This document shows, one piece after another, positions 31,700 to 44,302 of a DNA stretch of 64,000 bases. The stretch comes from Apostichopus japonicus (lineage: Eukaryota; Echinodermata; Holothuroidea; Aspidochirotida; Stichopodidae): contig NC_092569.1 in the NCBI RefSeq assembly GCF_037975245.1, positions 12,637,001 to 12,701,000 of the forward strand, written 5' to 3'. How positions within the stretch are numbered: position 1 is the stretch's first letter; every line of letters starts with the position of its first letter. Below the pieces are notes generated by a model. It did not search any database, was not told the DNA's origin, and saw only the letters and a program-made list of their open reading frames with translations. The translations under genes and the position numbers were made by a program.

Positions 31700-33400
31700 A
31701 AAATGAACAATTAATTTCAGTGAACGGTTAATCCAACATTCCATTCATTTTATATCTTGCCATGATTCGTTGTCATCATATTCTTTTCTCTCTTTTCTTG
31801 GTATATTTTATTTTGCTTCATCCTGTCTTTCTCTTTTTTAAATGAATTTTTTAGTGATTATAAAGCAAAGTGAAAACAAGTGTTGCTTGATGAAACTAAT
31901 ATATATGAAAGAAATATAAGACGAAAACAAGAGAAAGTTCAGTCCAATTTTACTATAAAAATTTGAGAACCCGAAGATCATCACAAAAATTAGATAAGCA
32001 GTGCAAAGGAAATGCTGTGTAAAATATTAGCAGATTTGGTACCTCTGTATGTTCACTTTTAACATCTGAATATAAACTTAAATACACTCAATATTTGTAA
32101 GTTTATAATTAATTATAATCATGTTCTATATAAATACCTGAACTGACTTTGATAAGTGACAAACAATGAAGATACTTTTTGATAGCATAAGATCAGATTT
32201 CATTTCCATAAGTTTTAAACCCTATAAATTAAGAGTTCTAACAAAGACATTTGTTTATAAGAATCTGGGTGGAATGTGTTGTTGTTATGTTCGGGCATAG
32301 ACCTATAAAGGGCTCCCTTTTATGGCAAGCCAAATGTGGCGTAAAATACTGTCGACCACGAGTGTTCAAAACAACCAATCGGTGCGACTTCCATCTCATC
32401 CAATACGTTTTCTTAACGTGTCGTCAAAGTCCGACAGGGCATAACAAAATTCCCAAGAATAATGCATCATAGAACATCTTATGACATTACCAGGATCCAC
32501 AAGCACATCTTGATGGAAACATGTGGAGTGTTAGATCATGTTCTATGATTATCTACTGTGTAAAAGATAAGCTATATTACCAAGCATGCAGAGCCAATAT
32601 ATGTAATTGTAGTGAGTGTCGAAAACCAAATTGCTTTTCGAAATTCAACTTGTTTGACGCTATAAACGTGGCAACATTAAGTGATTCATCACGTTTGAAT
32701 TTGACAACCGGTATTGGCCCCGTTGTTATCTGCCCTGCATTTCCATATTATGAAGTCCTATAAAGTTACCCGGAACATTGTACTTTAGTAACTGTTGAAT
32801 AAAAGGACACTAATTAGAAAGTAGGGTATGTAATTATACTGGTTTAACCAGTTGCTTGAACAATAACCAAGTATGTCTCTTCTTTTTTCTTTTCAACATT
32901 TTATCTCTCCTTTTTTTGACTTCAGCTTGGGTCATCTCTGCATCACACACAGCCAGACAGGATTATGACTATTGTTCTTGTTGTAACTGTGACATAAATT
33001 AAGGTTAAGTACCTGGTACACATAATGTTTCCTGTAATATTTACCCCATTTATTTTCATGCTAGCAACATCGACCAATATGACCCCTAAAAGGTGGGTCT
33101 GTGGTTTGGTATACTAGATTCCAAAGCCAAAACCCGAAATAAGTATAGTTATGCAATTGCAGAAAATAAATTTAGTGTTCAAAGTTTGTGTAGCTGTTTT
33201 GAAGGCTGTGAATTTTGTCTCTTAAAAAATATTCCTGGTTCCTGCGTAAAAAAAGTACTATACACCTTTGCACATGTATATTAATGTGACTAATTTGTAT
33301 AGCAAAATTTTGCGATGCGATAACGGATAAATGATTTCCCTGAGTGGCATCTGGGACTCACCTGTATTTACTACACGGTTGGCGAAGCTTAACATTATAT
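31700..33400. other. Intergenic DNA downstream of ENOSF1
   Basis: Two adjacent small ORFs (32251-32472 and 32521-32763) have a cysteine-rich stretch but no family that I recognise. Nothing else stands out. Confidence 0.4.
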
Positions 33401-33414
33401 ATGTATGGTATATG

Positions 33415-33886
33415 CAGGCGCGGATCCAGATGGGGGGTCCAGGGGGTCCGGACCCCCCCCGCTCTTGGCCTCCCCAAAAAAGAGAAAAAAATAATTAAAT
33501 TAAACATCCACGGCGTTTGTTCTCTCCAATCTACCATAAATAGATCATCAATAAAACTAGCTAATTCGTACTGAGCCAGATACATTTCGAGTGAGTTTTT
33601 GTAGGTGCTTTGCATGGCTAATGTGTTACCATATTTCATAGATTGTTTTTTTCTCATCAATTGAGAAATTTCAGACATGAGATCCATATTTTCAGGCTAG
33701 GTACATGCAGCTTAGAATACTCGGGAAGTGCCGTTTCCGGCGATCTGGGGGGTTTGTAAAGCCAAAAATTTTCTTGTACGTTCCGTGCCAACCGATGGTG
33801 GCGCTCCGCTTAGATAGTCTTACGTTCAGGCGTAGCTGGACCAGTCAGACCCCCCCCCCCTGTCACAAATCCTGCATCCGCCCCTG
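33415..33886. mobile_element. hAT-type MITE, 472 bp
   Basis: Begins CAGGCGCGGATCCAG and ends CTGCATCCGCCCCTG (inverted). ATATG is found on both flanks rather than a full 8-bp duplication. Contains TTAGATAGT and the GGGAAGTGCCGTTTCCGGCG core shared with the other MITEs. Confidence 0.85.
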
Positions 33887-34862
33887 ATATGTCATTCCCA
33901 AGTTTTGTTTTTTTTTCGCTTCGTTTGTCATCATCCCTGCCGCTTCAGATACTAGTTACAGAATTGTTAATTTTTTATTTGAACGTCTGTGATGTATTAT
34001 GAATTTAGTATCCGGACTACACGTGCCTTTCAATGCCTGCATATAACATTCTTTTCAGCATAGGGCATGTTATACTGACAAAACCTTAATAATTCCACCA
34101 AAGAAACGTTTTTTTTTTGCTCATTTAGAAGTACCAGATAAATCACTGTAAGTAAAACTAAAAGAACAAAAAGTCAATCCATCATAGTAATTATTGTTTT
34201 AATGTTTGTTTAAGAAAGGCAAATGCAGGTTCCATTTTTAAATTTCATTATTAAATTTCGATCATAAAATTTATCAGAAGAATTGTGAACATGCTTGTCC
34301 GTCATAATTATATTCGTAATGTTGTTTATAGCGTTAATTAATCTGATTTTTCTCCTTATTACTAAACAATTAAATATAAGTAGACATTTTCTAAATGGAA
34401 ATAATTGAATATAATTCAATTTATATATATTTTGTAATATGTGACTTCTTAAAAGTGCTCTTTTCTAAGAAATGTTGTTTTTGTAAGTAATCATTAAACT
34501 TTTCAAAATCATATTTATATTGAAATCAGATATTGAATACAAACCGTGAGAAGATTTGGGCATTTTTATCTTATTTTCCTTATCAGCGAATTTTTCAAAA
34601 TATTTTCAGCTCTTTAACAAGTAGGTAAGTGTAACTACCTGCCAGTCCTATCCAACCAACCCTTCTCCCTCCCCCTTCCCTTCTATGCACCCCCACCCAT
34701 CCTTCCACACTCCTGTAAGCGCCACATATATAACCGATTGTCGTCAAATAAACCGAAATCAGGGGGAGGGGGGTTCTTACTGGGCGGCATGTGGGCCAAA
34801 TATACAAGGAAAGGTTTCACTCCGGCCCATAGAGTAAAATCAGCCAACAATCTTGCGCTGAT

Positions 34863-35118
34863 CAGGCGCGTAGTCAAGAGGGGGTGACCTCTCCCCCCCC
34901 CCCCCCCCTTTGAGCATATTTTTTTATGATATCGCTAGTAATTTCAAAAAAGAAGATGCTAAGATGCAACTTACAAGACCTGGGAAGTACCATTTCCAGC
35001 GATCTGCAGGGAGGCATTCTTGGCCACCATTTCTTTTACGCTTCCAGCAAACTTATGGTGGCGCTACGCTTAGATAGTTTGCCTATATAGGCTTCGCCCC
35101 TCCCTTTTTGCGCGCCTG
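34863..35118. mobile_element. hAT-type MITE, 256 bp, TSD GCGCTGAT
   Basis: CAGGCGCGTAGTCAAG ... TTTTTGCGCGCCTG with perfect 8-bp duplications at 34855-34862 and 35119-35126. Same core as the copy at 53647 and carried in the same orientation. Confidence 0.94.
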
Positions 35119-35916
35119 GCGCTGATCCGGATATTCGCATCCTTCAGACCTTGAACACCGTTCTTAACTAGACATTGCTCAAACTGTAGCTAAAGTGAGA
35201 TGTTGGGTCTCTCTGGCCCTTTGTTCCAACCAATGTTTTGCCCTTGTTATATCGTAGAAAGTTAATTGAGAGCCCCTGGCGTAAAACAAGCAAGCATACA
35301 CTGTGCCGTCCACACAAGGTTCACAAACTCGCTAACAGAAGGCGTAGATACACTATATGTATCATGTATGTATCATTCTGTCTTTTACCAGTTTCCGAAC
35401 TACACGATAGATCGTTGATGGTACATTACTCAATTACTGCAGTATACTGTTCATTTAATTAGCTGGAATCAATTTCATTGTAAGTCAAAACTACGAATTA
35501 GTCATTAATTTTTCATTTATGATATTGGTCATTGATTGCGCAAATTTTAACACTTTTAATACAAATCAAATCTTCACACTACATCCTATTCATCCTGCAT
35601 GTGTGAATGTATAGTGGGCTGGAGAGACTGTAAGGAAAAATGCCTACACCTATCCTGAACCCCACCCCCCACCCCCGCCCTCCTCGCCATTCTCACCTCT
35701 ACCGGGTTTCACTTTGTAGCTAAAGAGTCTAGTTCAAAGGATTTGCGATTTGTGATCGAAAAATAAAGACACAAATCAAATTAGTCATATTTTCATTTCA
35801 CTTCATAGATACGAATTCTGAGCTTGATTAAACCTGTACCATAGAAACGTCTTCCTTCGCCACCAAAAACGGTGTTTATTTATAGCCCCATGATGTAATA
35901 GCCTGGAGAGTAAGAC

Positions 35917-36104
35917 TTTTCGGCCTTTTGGCTAAGATCATGTGTAGTATCTGTTCCCTTTCGAGGGAATGGTGATGTACACCCGACGATGATCACACAG
36001 TCACAGTCCCGATGCAAGGGGACTGGGATTGAGAGCGGATCAGTCGTTCTGTAGTTTGGTTCTCGTGCCCAGGTTCTTCCCTGGGCGACTTTTCCTTAAA
36101 AAAA
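35917..36104 (+). mobile_element. SINE with a U2 snRNA-like 5' head, 188 bp
   Basis: Starts TTTTCGGCCTTTTGGCTAAG and continues to GTAGTATCTGTTC, matching about the first 45 nt of U2 snRNA. The remaining roughly 140 nt is unrelated to U2 and ends in an A-rich tail. It is flanked by 22-bp direct repeats (35895-35916 and 36105-36126, one mismatch, GTAATAG...GAGTAAGAC), so it was inserted by retroposition. Confidence 0.8.
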
Positions 36105-36126
36105 GTAATAGTCTGGAGAGTAAGAC

Positions 36127-36290
36127 ACAGTAAAACCTAAGGTTTATTGGTGGATAAACCCGGTTTATTAGTTGATAATCCAGGTTAATCATCCGAGGAT
36201 CCAGGTTTATCGGCCGAAAACCTGGATTCTCCAGTCGACCACAAATGTGGGAAAAACCCGCAAGGGCTTATGGATTACAACTTACACGTC
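36127..36290. repeat. Degenerate CCAGGTTTATCG-type repeats
   Basis: GGTTTATTGG...GGTTTATTAG...CCAGGTTTATCGGC clusters, resumed at 36500-36630 on the other side of a tRNA-SINE. Confidence 0.6.
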
Positions 36291-36294
36291 GGGT

Positions 36295-36497
36295 GGCTTC
36301 CAATTCAATATTTTAACTCAAATTTGGAATCTTTTCAATTTAGAAGTCATTTCAGATGGGAAAACCGTAGATTGTTCTTGGATGAAAAACCCACCTTACT
36401 ATGACCCGGCCGGGAATCGAACCCCGAACCTCCCGATTGCTAAGCCTCATTGCTTCATATGCGACCGCCTTTATCCACTCGGCCACAGCACCGGTAT
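36295..36497 (-). repeat. tRNA-derived SINE (family 3)
   Basis: The minus strand reads GCTGTGGCCGAGTGGATAAA ... GGTTCGGGGTTCGATTCCCG: a tRNA-Leu/Ser-like head with A and B boxes, followed by a body ending GGGTTTTTCATCCAAGAACA. The long tail makes a functional tRNA unlikely. Confidence 0.75.
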
Positions 36498-37528
36498 TAT
36501 CGTCTGATAAACCTGGTTTATCAAAATTATTTTGATAAATATGGATTCTCGACTGACAATCCAGGATTATCGGCGACAATCCAGGACTATCGTTCGATAA
36601 ACCTGCAGATTATCAACCTTCAAACCGGGGTTTTCGATTTGTTGGGCATTTGGGTTGTCATAACTTTTAGCCCGCAATCACAATATACGACAATGAGTCA
36701 GTCTGAAAAGAAACAAACACCAACCTTTATTGTGAAAAACAACCCTTACCGATTCATGAGTATGAACAAGGGGAACCACCGCGTTAATCAGAAAATATGC
36801 AAATATGCACATACAAGCAAAAGTGCTTGTTCAAACGTATTTGGTGACGAAGTTTACCTTCGACCCGACCACGTATATAAGAAAACAAGTATACAGCGGC
36901 TTTTATTCACTTTTAAAACTAGACACATTTATGTTTCATAGGCCTTGTCAAAGGATATGTCTATGTACGTCAGGCTGCCATGAGTTGATTTATTAACTAA
37001 TAAAATAAATCAAAAGTGACATTTGAAAGTTGAAAGTTTCCATCCAATGAGGAGTCAAGAACGACGAAACGTAGAATATTTTGTACAGTTTTGAAACTAA
37101 TATTTATATTCAGCATTTTCTCCAACCAATGATAATCCGTTCTCACTAAAAAAAATTTTATTTTATTTTTTATAATTCTTACATCATCACATCAAGCAGG
37201 GGTTCGAGCGCATTCAAGATACTAATTTCGATTCCAAATGACTGACTTTTCGAAACCTCAGTATAGGACACGTGTTGTTCAATTTGAATGATGTGGTCAA
37301 ATGATGGGGTGGTGATGCTTATAGGCTGTCCGGCATATTTGGTTGTTTTCTTCTTTGCCTGCCAGATACGACGTTTTGTTTGTTGAGGGAGAGGGTGGGG
37401 GGGGGGGGTTAAACCTTACATTTCCTAATAGCTCACGTAAATGAAATGTTTGACACCCAAAGGTAAAGGAGAGTTATTAATTGTTCCGTTCCTTGAATTT
37501 TAAATCTTTTATTAGAAACATATAGGTT

Positions 37529-37774
37529 CATGGACGTAGCTACAGGGGTGTGGGGCCCACCCCACCCCCACCCCACCCTACCCCACCAGTTGAATCTTCA
37601 TTAGCTGGAAAATGGGTTTCCAGCGATCTGGGAGGCATTTTTTCGGCCAAAATTGTCTTGTACGCTTCGCGCCAACTCATAGTGGCGCTACCCTTAGATA
37701 GTTTCCAATGCCGAATCTACGGCTCTGATAATTTGCCTACAGGTTCGCCCCTCAAATTCCTCGCTACGCGCCTG
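37529..37774. mobile_element. hAT-type MITE, partial
   Basis: The right end CTCGCTACGCGCCTG and the core CCAGCGATCTGGGAGGCATT...TACGCTTCGCGCCAACTC are present. The left end (CATGGACGTAGCTACAGGGG) is altered and no target duplication is visible. Confidence 0.75.
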
Positions 37775-37809
37775 TGTCGGACTCTGACCAAGTCGTGTCT
37801 TATGTAATC

Positions 37810-39400
37810 ATAATTGGAAAAAATGAGTGATTCCAAATAATAATTTATAATGATATATCCAAGATCATTTAGTTACCCTAAAATATATAGAGAGAATTAT
37901 TATTAACTATAAGGTAAATCCAATACAGACCGTTTTGCTAAGACGATAACTTCAGTTATAGTGAATCTAGGCCCGTGAGCTCCATACACGGTTTGTGAGT
38001 TCACCTTGCATGTTGGGTACAAAAAGCCTATTTTTTGGGGGGTTTTTTTGGAGGTCAAGTGTGAACAAATTTTAACAGATGTCATTGTCTAAGTACTTTT
38101 CTAAATACGATAACTAAATTAGAAAACGTAAAGCTTGAATAAAATTTGATGTGTGGGTTCTCCGTATGGACTTGCATTTGTTTGTTATAGCTGTGACCAT
38201 AGGTCCGATTGAGGTCAACAACGGAGGTCAAAGTCTGCAAATATGCTAATCACAATCATTCCAAAATGGAAACATTGAAATGAAATTCATACTTGGTATT
38301 ATGTAGATCTACCTAGTAAGTACAAGTAAACATTGCGCACATGTAAGACTTATATTCATTGTTTTCATAGGACTCTTTGCCGAGGAATTACCAAGCCATG
38401 TTTTGCTTTCTGGTTTAAACCGCCCAAAACTGTCCCCATTATAAATCGACTGTCAGATATACTTTGACAAAAACACGAAGTAGGTTATGGAAGGCCAACT
38501 CATTAAGTCGAAATGTTGTTCTAAAGGAGAAATATGACACACTCTACCTTCCTGTTTTTCCTGCCAAGCAAATCCGGTAGATGACCTTAGACTACAAATT
38601 TTATTTTAATTCAGGTCAAATTTGCAACATTTGTCACGTGTAATTGAATCTTATAACCATGTCGAGATTGAATCTCAAATACAATTCTACATTAATAATT
38701 GTACTCTTCACGGTCATGAAATTGTAATCATCGGAGATATCTTTATTCCATTGCACTCGAGGGGTAAACCAAAACAACATCTATGAATGCACTTTTTGTT
38801 CAACCTAACCGTATATATATTGTTGCTTTATTTCAATTAGGCAGGTTCCTGCGGACGTCTTTATAAGTAGAGCGAACTCTCCTGATATATACGTGAATAC
38901 GCATTTATGGATAACCTTAGTCAGAAATTTCATGCTGAGGAGAAATAATAATAATTTTTTTGCTTAAGAAACGTCCTTTTGAATATTACAAGTTAATCAA
39001 ACAAAGCGGCTGGTCTACGTAGTCTAGCACGCACACATCGTTAGGTAAATCACTTACCATGAAGCGAGTGACAAAGACACAATAGTATAACGCAAAAGTT
39101 GAGTTATCAGAATTTATAAAGCAATGGACTAGTATTAGCTTCACACCTAAACTTGACACCCGACATTATCGTCAATTTAACATCCATACAATAGTTATTT
39201 TGTAAGTTATAATGATATATATCGGTATCACCATTTGATAGCGAGAGTTGGTTTAGAACTATGACTAGCAATAACATTGACCTTTTCTGTTGCCCTATGT
39301 GATATATAGTACCGTTACGAGTCTGAATCTTCAGTGGCGCAAGTCACAACTGTCTAAATTAGGTAATAAGCTGATCATATCTGCTGAGAAATTTATTGTG
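37810..39400. other. Intergenic DNA without recognised features
   Basis: AT-rich, stop-rich in all frames. I see no gene. Confidence 0.5.
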
Positions 39401-39417
39401 CATTGATTTACATTGTA

Positions 39418-39503
39418 CTTCTCCTCTTCTCCTTCTCCTTCTCATTCTCCTTCTCCTTCTCCTACTCTTTCTCCCATCTCCATCTCCTTCCCCTTCTCCT
39501 CCT
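39418..39503. repeat. (TTCTCC)n pyrimidine microsatellite
   Basis: Imperfect TCTCCTTCTCC units on the + strand, about 85 bp. Confidence 0.9.
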
Positions 39504-39814
39504 TCGAAATAACTTGCGTTGATACCGCCGTAAAATTAAAATATATATAAACTGAATTTACTTGAAGCTAGCGAACAGGGTCAACGCCCCCAATTAGCAA
39601 AATTAGTTCATAAATAAACCGAATTTAAGCTGGCGAACGTTGTACAGTAGTTCTATTAGGCAGTTTTTTTAGAGTATTCAAAATCATACGAAGTTTTATA
39701 TGGTGGAGTATAAGCATCGCGAGATACAATTTCTCAAAGTGGCAAGGAAAACGTGGTAAATATGACTGATAAATTTGTAAGGTCATTCACAATCACAGGA
39801 ATATACGAATAGGT

Positions 39815-39860
39815 AAATTAGAGTGCGACAGTCGGAATTCCGACTGTCGCACTCCAATTT
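39815..39860. repeat. 46-bp palindrome with a perfect 34-bp centre
   Basis: The arms 39821-39837 and 39838-39854 are exactly complementary with no loop (GAGTGCGACAGTCGGAA / TTCCGACTGTCGCACTC). They are extended by five more pairs after one mismatch. Confidence 0.95.
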
Positions 39861-39984
39861 TCCAACTATCGTCAGTTTTACCAAGTTAGGGGGGGGGATG
39901 AGACACCCCCACACCCCCCTCTAGCGACGTCCCGGAGTTAATTATCATCTGTAATCGAATATAGTTGAACGAAAAAATAAAACG

Positions 39985-40490
39985 AAAACAAACTGCTTTA
40001 GTAGTTGATGCTGTCTATTGCTGAAGCTTAAAAGTGCCATCAACATAAGGAAAACTTTGCCCAATAAGTTGACATTTTTTAGTAAATTGTTTAGATAACA
40101 AGATAATATCTTATCAAAAATCAGAAAATGTTGGATTGCTCAGTTGCTTTAACTTAGCAATCGAACAATTTTCTGCAAAATGTTTAATTGACATCTTATC
40201 ATATCTCGTCAATTCAACATTTTTCTGTAAAATGTTCAATTGTTCACTTCATTTCAACTGAGCAATTGAACAATTTTCTGCAAAATGTTAAATGGACAAC
40301 TTATCGTATCTCGTCAATTCAACATTTTCTGCAAATATTAACTTCTTCACTCAATTCCAATTGAAAAATTTTCTGCAAAATGGCGTATCTCGTCAATTCA
40401 ACATTTTGCTGAAAAGGGCATCGAATTGAACTCGGACGTTTGTTACTCGAATGTGTAAACAAACTGCTTTAGTAGTTGATACTGTCTACG
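39985..40490. repeat. Tandem array of about 118-bp units bounded by a direct repeat
   Basis: Repeated GAACAATTTTCTGCAAAATG...TATCTCGTCAATTCAACATT. The array is bracketed by CAAACTGCTTTAGTAGTTGA at about 39989 and 40459. Confidence 0.8.
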
Positions 40491-41889
40491 GAAATGCTTT
40501 AAACATGAAAGAATGTCCTTAACGGGGATGTTCTACCAGGTCACTGACAGTTATACTTCGTTTATGATAAGTTCAATCTAGTCGGGATTAATATCAGTTT
40601 GTCCACGAAATTATTTACAAGCGCGAGCATATCACATGATGAACCTCTGTTAAAGCATGGAGCTATTAAAGAAAATAGCGAGTCCATGGATAAAGTAAGA
40701 TTTTTTTTGTTTCTGGCAGAAAGAGTTAACTCAGTATGCAAAACATCTCCTTATAGCAATAACTTATTCAGAATGATTCAAAAAACAAATATTGTGGATC
40801 TTCAGTTCTACAAGTGTCAAATTGTCATACGATAGAATATCCATTGAAATGGTTTTAAAAAATAAAGCATCTGTATAGTTACAATTTTTTTTACTTTTAA
40901 ATGATATTGAGATCACATTATATTTATAGAGCAGTTTTCCCGTTACCTGACTTTGTATTTGCATATTTAATTAGCTGAAAGGGTGCATGGTTAATGAGAC
41001 AGTTGTGTCTTAATTTGATTAATTTTTCTGGTTCTTATTCTTCCTGTTTTTGGGCGGACCAAGCTTTTTTTATATTTATAGTGTACCAACTACGGCCCGG
41101 CGGGCGGCTATAATTGGAACCCTCTTCTAATTGGCAGGCCAATACTTAATGTTAAAATATAATTACTTGTCATTAATGTTCATGAATTTTAATTTGGCAT
41201 TTTTGTTTTCGAGACGATACAAACTTAAAAGGTTTGGCAAATATTTTACCCAAAATTGGGTACGTAAATATCTAACCAAAGTTAGGTAAAGCTTTCTTCT
41301 ATAATATATCCAATTAAATTTAGTTACCAAAAAGTGATAATTTGGTCACTAGTTGTCTGCATAGTATAACATATTTTGGAGGCGAAATCGCTGGTACTGG
41401 TTTTTCAAAGACAAATAATACATTCTCTCAGGTAGAACAAACCTTAAACTTCTACGAAATGATTTACCGGTACATATATACTAATTCGTGAAAGTAAGGT
41501 GGTCTCTCTAAATCCATTACCCTCACTGGATAGCTGGCACTTTTGTAACTCATGCCCCCTTCCATTTTCTGTATCAGAGCCTTGTAGAGTATTTAGCTGT
41601 GAGAGCTTAAAGTTTTCGCCACTTGTAAAGAAGGCCTCTTCACTCACCAGTAAAACAATGTTCTTACGCTGCTGTTAAAACGCCTAAGTGGTCTTTCAAT
41701 AACCCCAGTGTCCCCAATTATCACACCGAGTGTAAAGTCCCATGTGCGACATATATAAGCCATAACAAATCAGATCCAATTTGATCCAATTTAGACAAGG
41801 ACATTTTTTTCTGCTGTATGTTGCTTCTCGGCACACTTTAAGGAGAACACTCGAGCGGATTGATATTGCTCAAAATATAGAGTAAGACG

Positions 41890-42112
41890 CCTTCAGAAGG
41901 AGGTGTTGTAAACATTAAGTTATGCTATGCCGAATTGTTTTCAAACTAATAAATGACCATGGGATGTTCCTCCCTCCCCTTCCATCCCCTCACCCCACCC
42001 CCCAACCCCAAAAAGGAAGAAAGAAAGAGGTGTTATAAACATTGAGTTATGCTATGCCGAATTGGTCTCAAACTAATAAATGACCAATGGATGTTTCTCC
42101 TTCCCCTTCCCT
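41890..42112. repeat. Tandem duplication, 127-bp period
   Basis: TGTTRTAAACATTRAGTTATGCTATGCCGAATTG...CTAATAAATGACCA occurs twice. Confidence 0.85.
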
Positions 42113-42175
42113 TCTCCTCAAAACTTACCCAACCGAACCCCAAAATAAATATCTATAGATATATATCTATATGTA

Positions 42176-42270
42176 GAGCGGGAGGCCCGGGTTCGAACCC
42201 CGGTGAAGGCTGGAAGTTTTTCCACTGTTCTTGATTTTCCAACTCATTACGATATTCAGTTATATATTTT
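42176..42270 (+). repeat. tRNA-derived SINE (family 4), truncated copy
   Basis: AGAGCGGGAGGCCCGGGTTC...GAAGGCTGGAAGTTTTTCCACTGTTCTTGATTTTCC; the head is missing. Confidence 0.8.
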
Positions 42271-42505
42271 CATTTGCCTTTGTCGTTTACCTCCATTTCA
42301 TTAACATAAAGTCTGTTCAAAGTATCTCTTTCGAGATCCGGCAGTAATCACTAATAATTTCGAGTTGGTTAGCAACATGTTTGATCTCTAGAGTAAGGCA
42401 AAATATGTCACCAAAAACAGAACCAGTATTATTCGATACAGGTGACAAACGCCTACAGTGGAATTACGACCTTCCTTACCGGTTTCGAACCTCTGGACAA
42501 TCAGC

Positions 42506-42620
42506 GTCCATAGCCTAGTGGTTATGGTGTCCACGTACAGAGCGGGAGGCCCGGGTTCGAATCCCGGTGGAGGCTGGAAGTTTATTCACTGTTCTTGATT
42601 TTCCAACTCATTACGATTTC

Positions 42621-42625
<5 letters not shown>
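42506..42625 (+). repeat. tRNA-derived SINE (family 4), fuller copy
   Basis: tRNA-like head from AGCGTCCATAGCCTAGTGGT to GGTTCGAATCCCGGTGGAGGCT; six of seven acceptor-stem pairs form. The body GGAAGTTTATTCACTGTTCT matches the copy 330 bp upstream. Confidence 0.8.

Positions 42626-42688
<63 letters not shown>
42624..42688. repeat. (AT)n microsatellite
   Basis: About 65 bp AT run followed by (TG)n to about 42719. Confidence 0.95.
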
Positions 42689-42690
<2 letters not shown>

Positions 42691-43292
42691 TGTGTGTGGG
42701 TGCGTGTGTGTGTGTGTGTTCCATTCCATTGCCTTGGTTACAGTGGTACAACATATGAAATAATTGCCACAAGAAAAACAAAAACAAAAATGGCCAGTTT
42801 TCGTGACAACCTGCTGATGTTTAATTTTACCACGAATGTAAATTCGATGACTTGATTGCGTGCATAGGTAGTCGGACTCTGTAATATTTCCAGCACATAA
42901 AAGGCGTAATCGGTTTGGCTGATAGATATACGATTGCACTCTCCTTATTTATTTGTCGATAAAAGTACATTTCCTATTGTGACATCTGTTAATGCGATTT
43001 ATGTACAGGAATACTGCCATATTATACACTGGAATTTCCATTATGTTTGCTACCACTTGTGTTTCATTCCTTACATTGGAAACGGTTTGGGCAGGTTCCT
43101 GTTATTCTTTCTTTCTTTCTATTTCCTTCTTATTTTGTTGTATTGCAAGCAATGACTCGAATCATAATTGTTATTATGTGCAGAGAAAAGTTTTATGTCA
43201 ACTCACAATGGCAATGACCACGCTAGTCCGAGAATACTGAGCAACACTTTATACAACAATATATCCACAATGAGTAACTTCATGTAGGCCAT

Positions 43293-43360
43293 GAGTACGG
43301 TATATCGGTATATACGGTATTTACGGTATATGCGGTATATACGGAGTATGCGGTATATCT
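43293..43360. repeat. CGGTATATA minisatellite
   Basis: Short imperfect repeats of (A)CGGTATAT. Confidence 0.75.
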
Positions 43361-44280
43361 ACACCGTGATGAGAGATGAAGAAGATGGGAATTGACCCAG
43401 TCCTTACCCCCACCACCCCCATAACTTCCTGTCCCCATCACATCTTCCATAAACCTACGTAAAAAAAAAGTAATGCAGTATTTTAGCCTATGGCGCTCGA
43501 AAAATTCGCATATTTGATTTCTAGGGTTAAAGGGACACACTTAAAAGTGATTTAAGAAGCAGATACGGATACAAGTTGTATTTTAAGTGTGTAGGTTGCG
43601 GACCTGCTCGGAGCGGAGAAGTAGTAGACAATCCTGTTTTCAGCATAACCTTTTCCCTCCTTACCCCTATCCCATGTCCGTGTAAAGCCATTCTCAATAA
43701 TAGGTTACTACCTTCTAAAGTAGAATGGGTACATACTTTACCCAGCACTGGGTACCATATCAGTCCAACCGAATTTGTACCATTTGGACGATAGTTTAAC
43801 CAATTCAATTGCCAAAAAAAAGTTATAGGTTAATCATAATTATCTGTATTTTCCTTTCTGTTGTGGCGAAAGGTTACCCCAAATTTGGTTGGAAAAAATA
43901 CTTACCCATGCAGTGTTAAGTAAAATATTTGCCCAACTTTGAACATAGTTCAAAATTTGTTTGATTTATTTCATTTACACAAGAGAGCACTCCTTGCTGA
44001 CATCCAATACCATTTGTACTTGACATTTTCTTATATGAATGATCTGTGTGTTAGACTTAATTGTCCAGCCACTTAAATTGATGGGCCTCGGACGTTTAAA
44101 GGGTCTTTCCCATACAACCTCGACAGATGGGAGTGTTGAGTAATGGTTTATAACAAATCAAAAAAGTATGGAATAGCCTATGCATGTACATCCACCATAA
44201 TGTTACAAGAGTAACGTCAAATATTGTAGACGTATACCACTATACTACAGAAGTGGTCAATGTTGATAAGCATTTACAGA

Positions 44281-44302
44281 GGGGGGGGGGGGGCGGGGGT
44301 GT
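44281..44302. repeat. Poly(G) tract
   Basis: G-rich homopolymer run, interrupted by one C. Confidence 0.85.

Noticed and set aside
32251-32763. Two adjacent ORFs with a cysteine-rich stretch downstream of ENOSF1
   Set aside because: There is a stop between them, no splice logic, and no recognisable family; probably chance.
35917-35965. Functional U2 snRNA gene
   Set aside because: Only the first roughly 45 nt match; the branch-binding downstream part, Sm site and stems III/IV are missing, and target duplications plus an A-rich tail mark a retroposon.
36401-36494. tRNA-Leu/Ser gene on the minus strand
   Set aside because: A and B boxes are good, but it continues into a SINE-type body and the arms are irregular.
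42506-42580. Functional tRNA gene
   Set aside because: The head folds partly, but there is no convincing anticodon arm and the tRNA-like part is joined to a body repeated at 42176-42270, so it is a SINE.
42567-42939. ORFs with long Tyr-Ile runs, also near 50640 and 51850
   Set aside because: They are translations of AT microsatellites.
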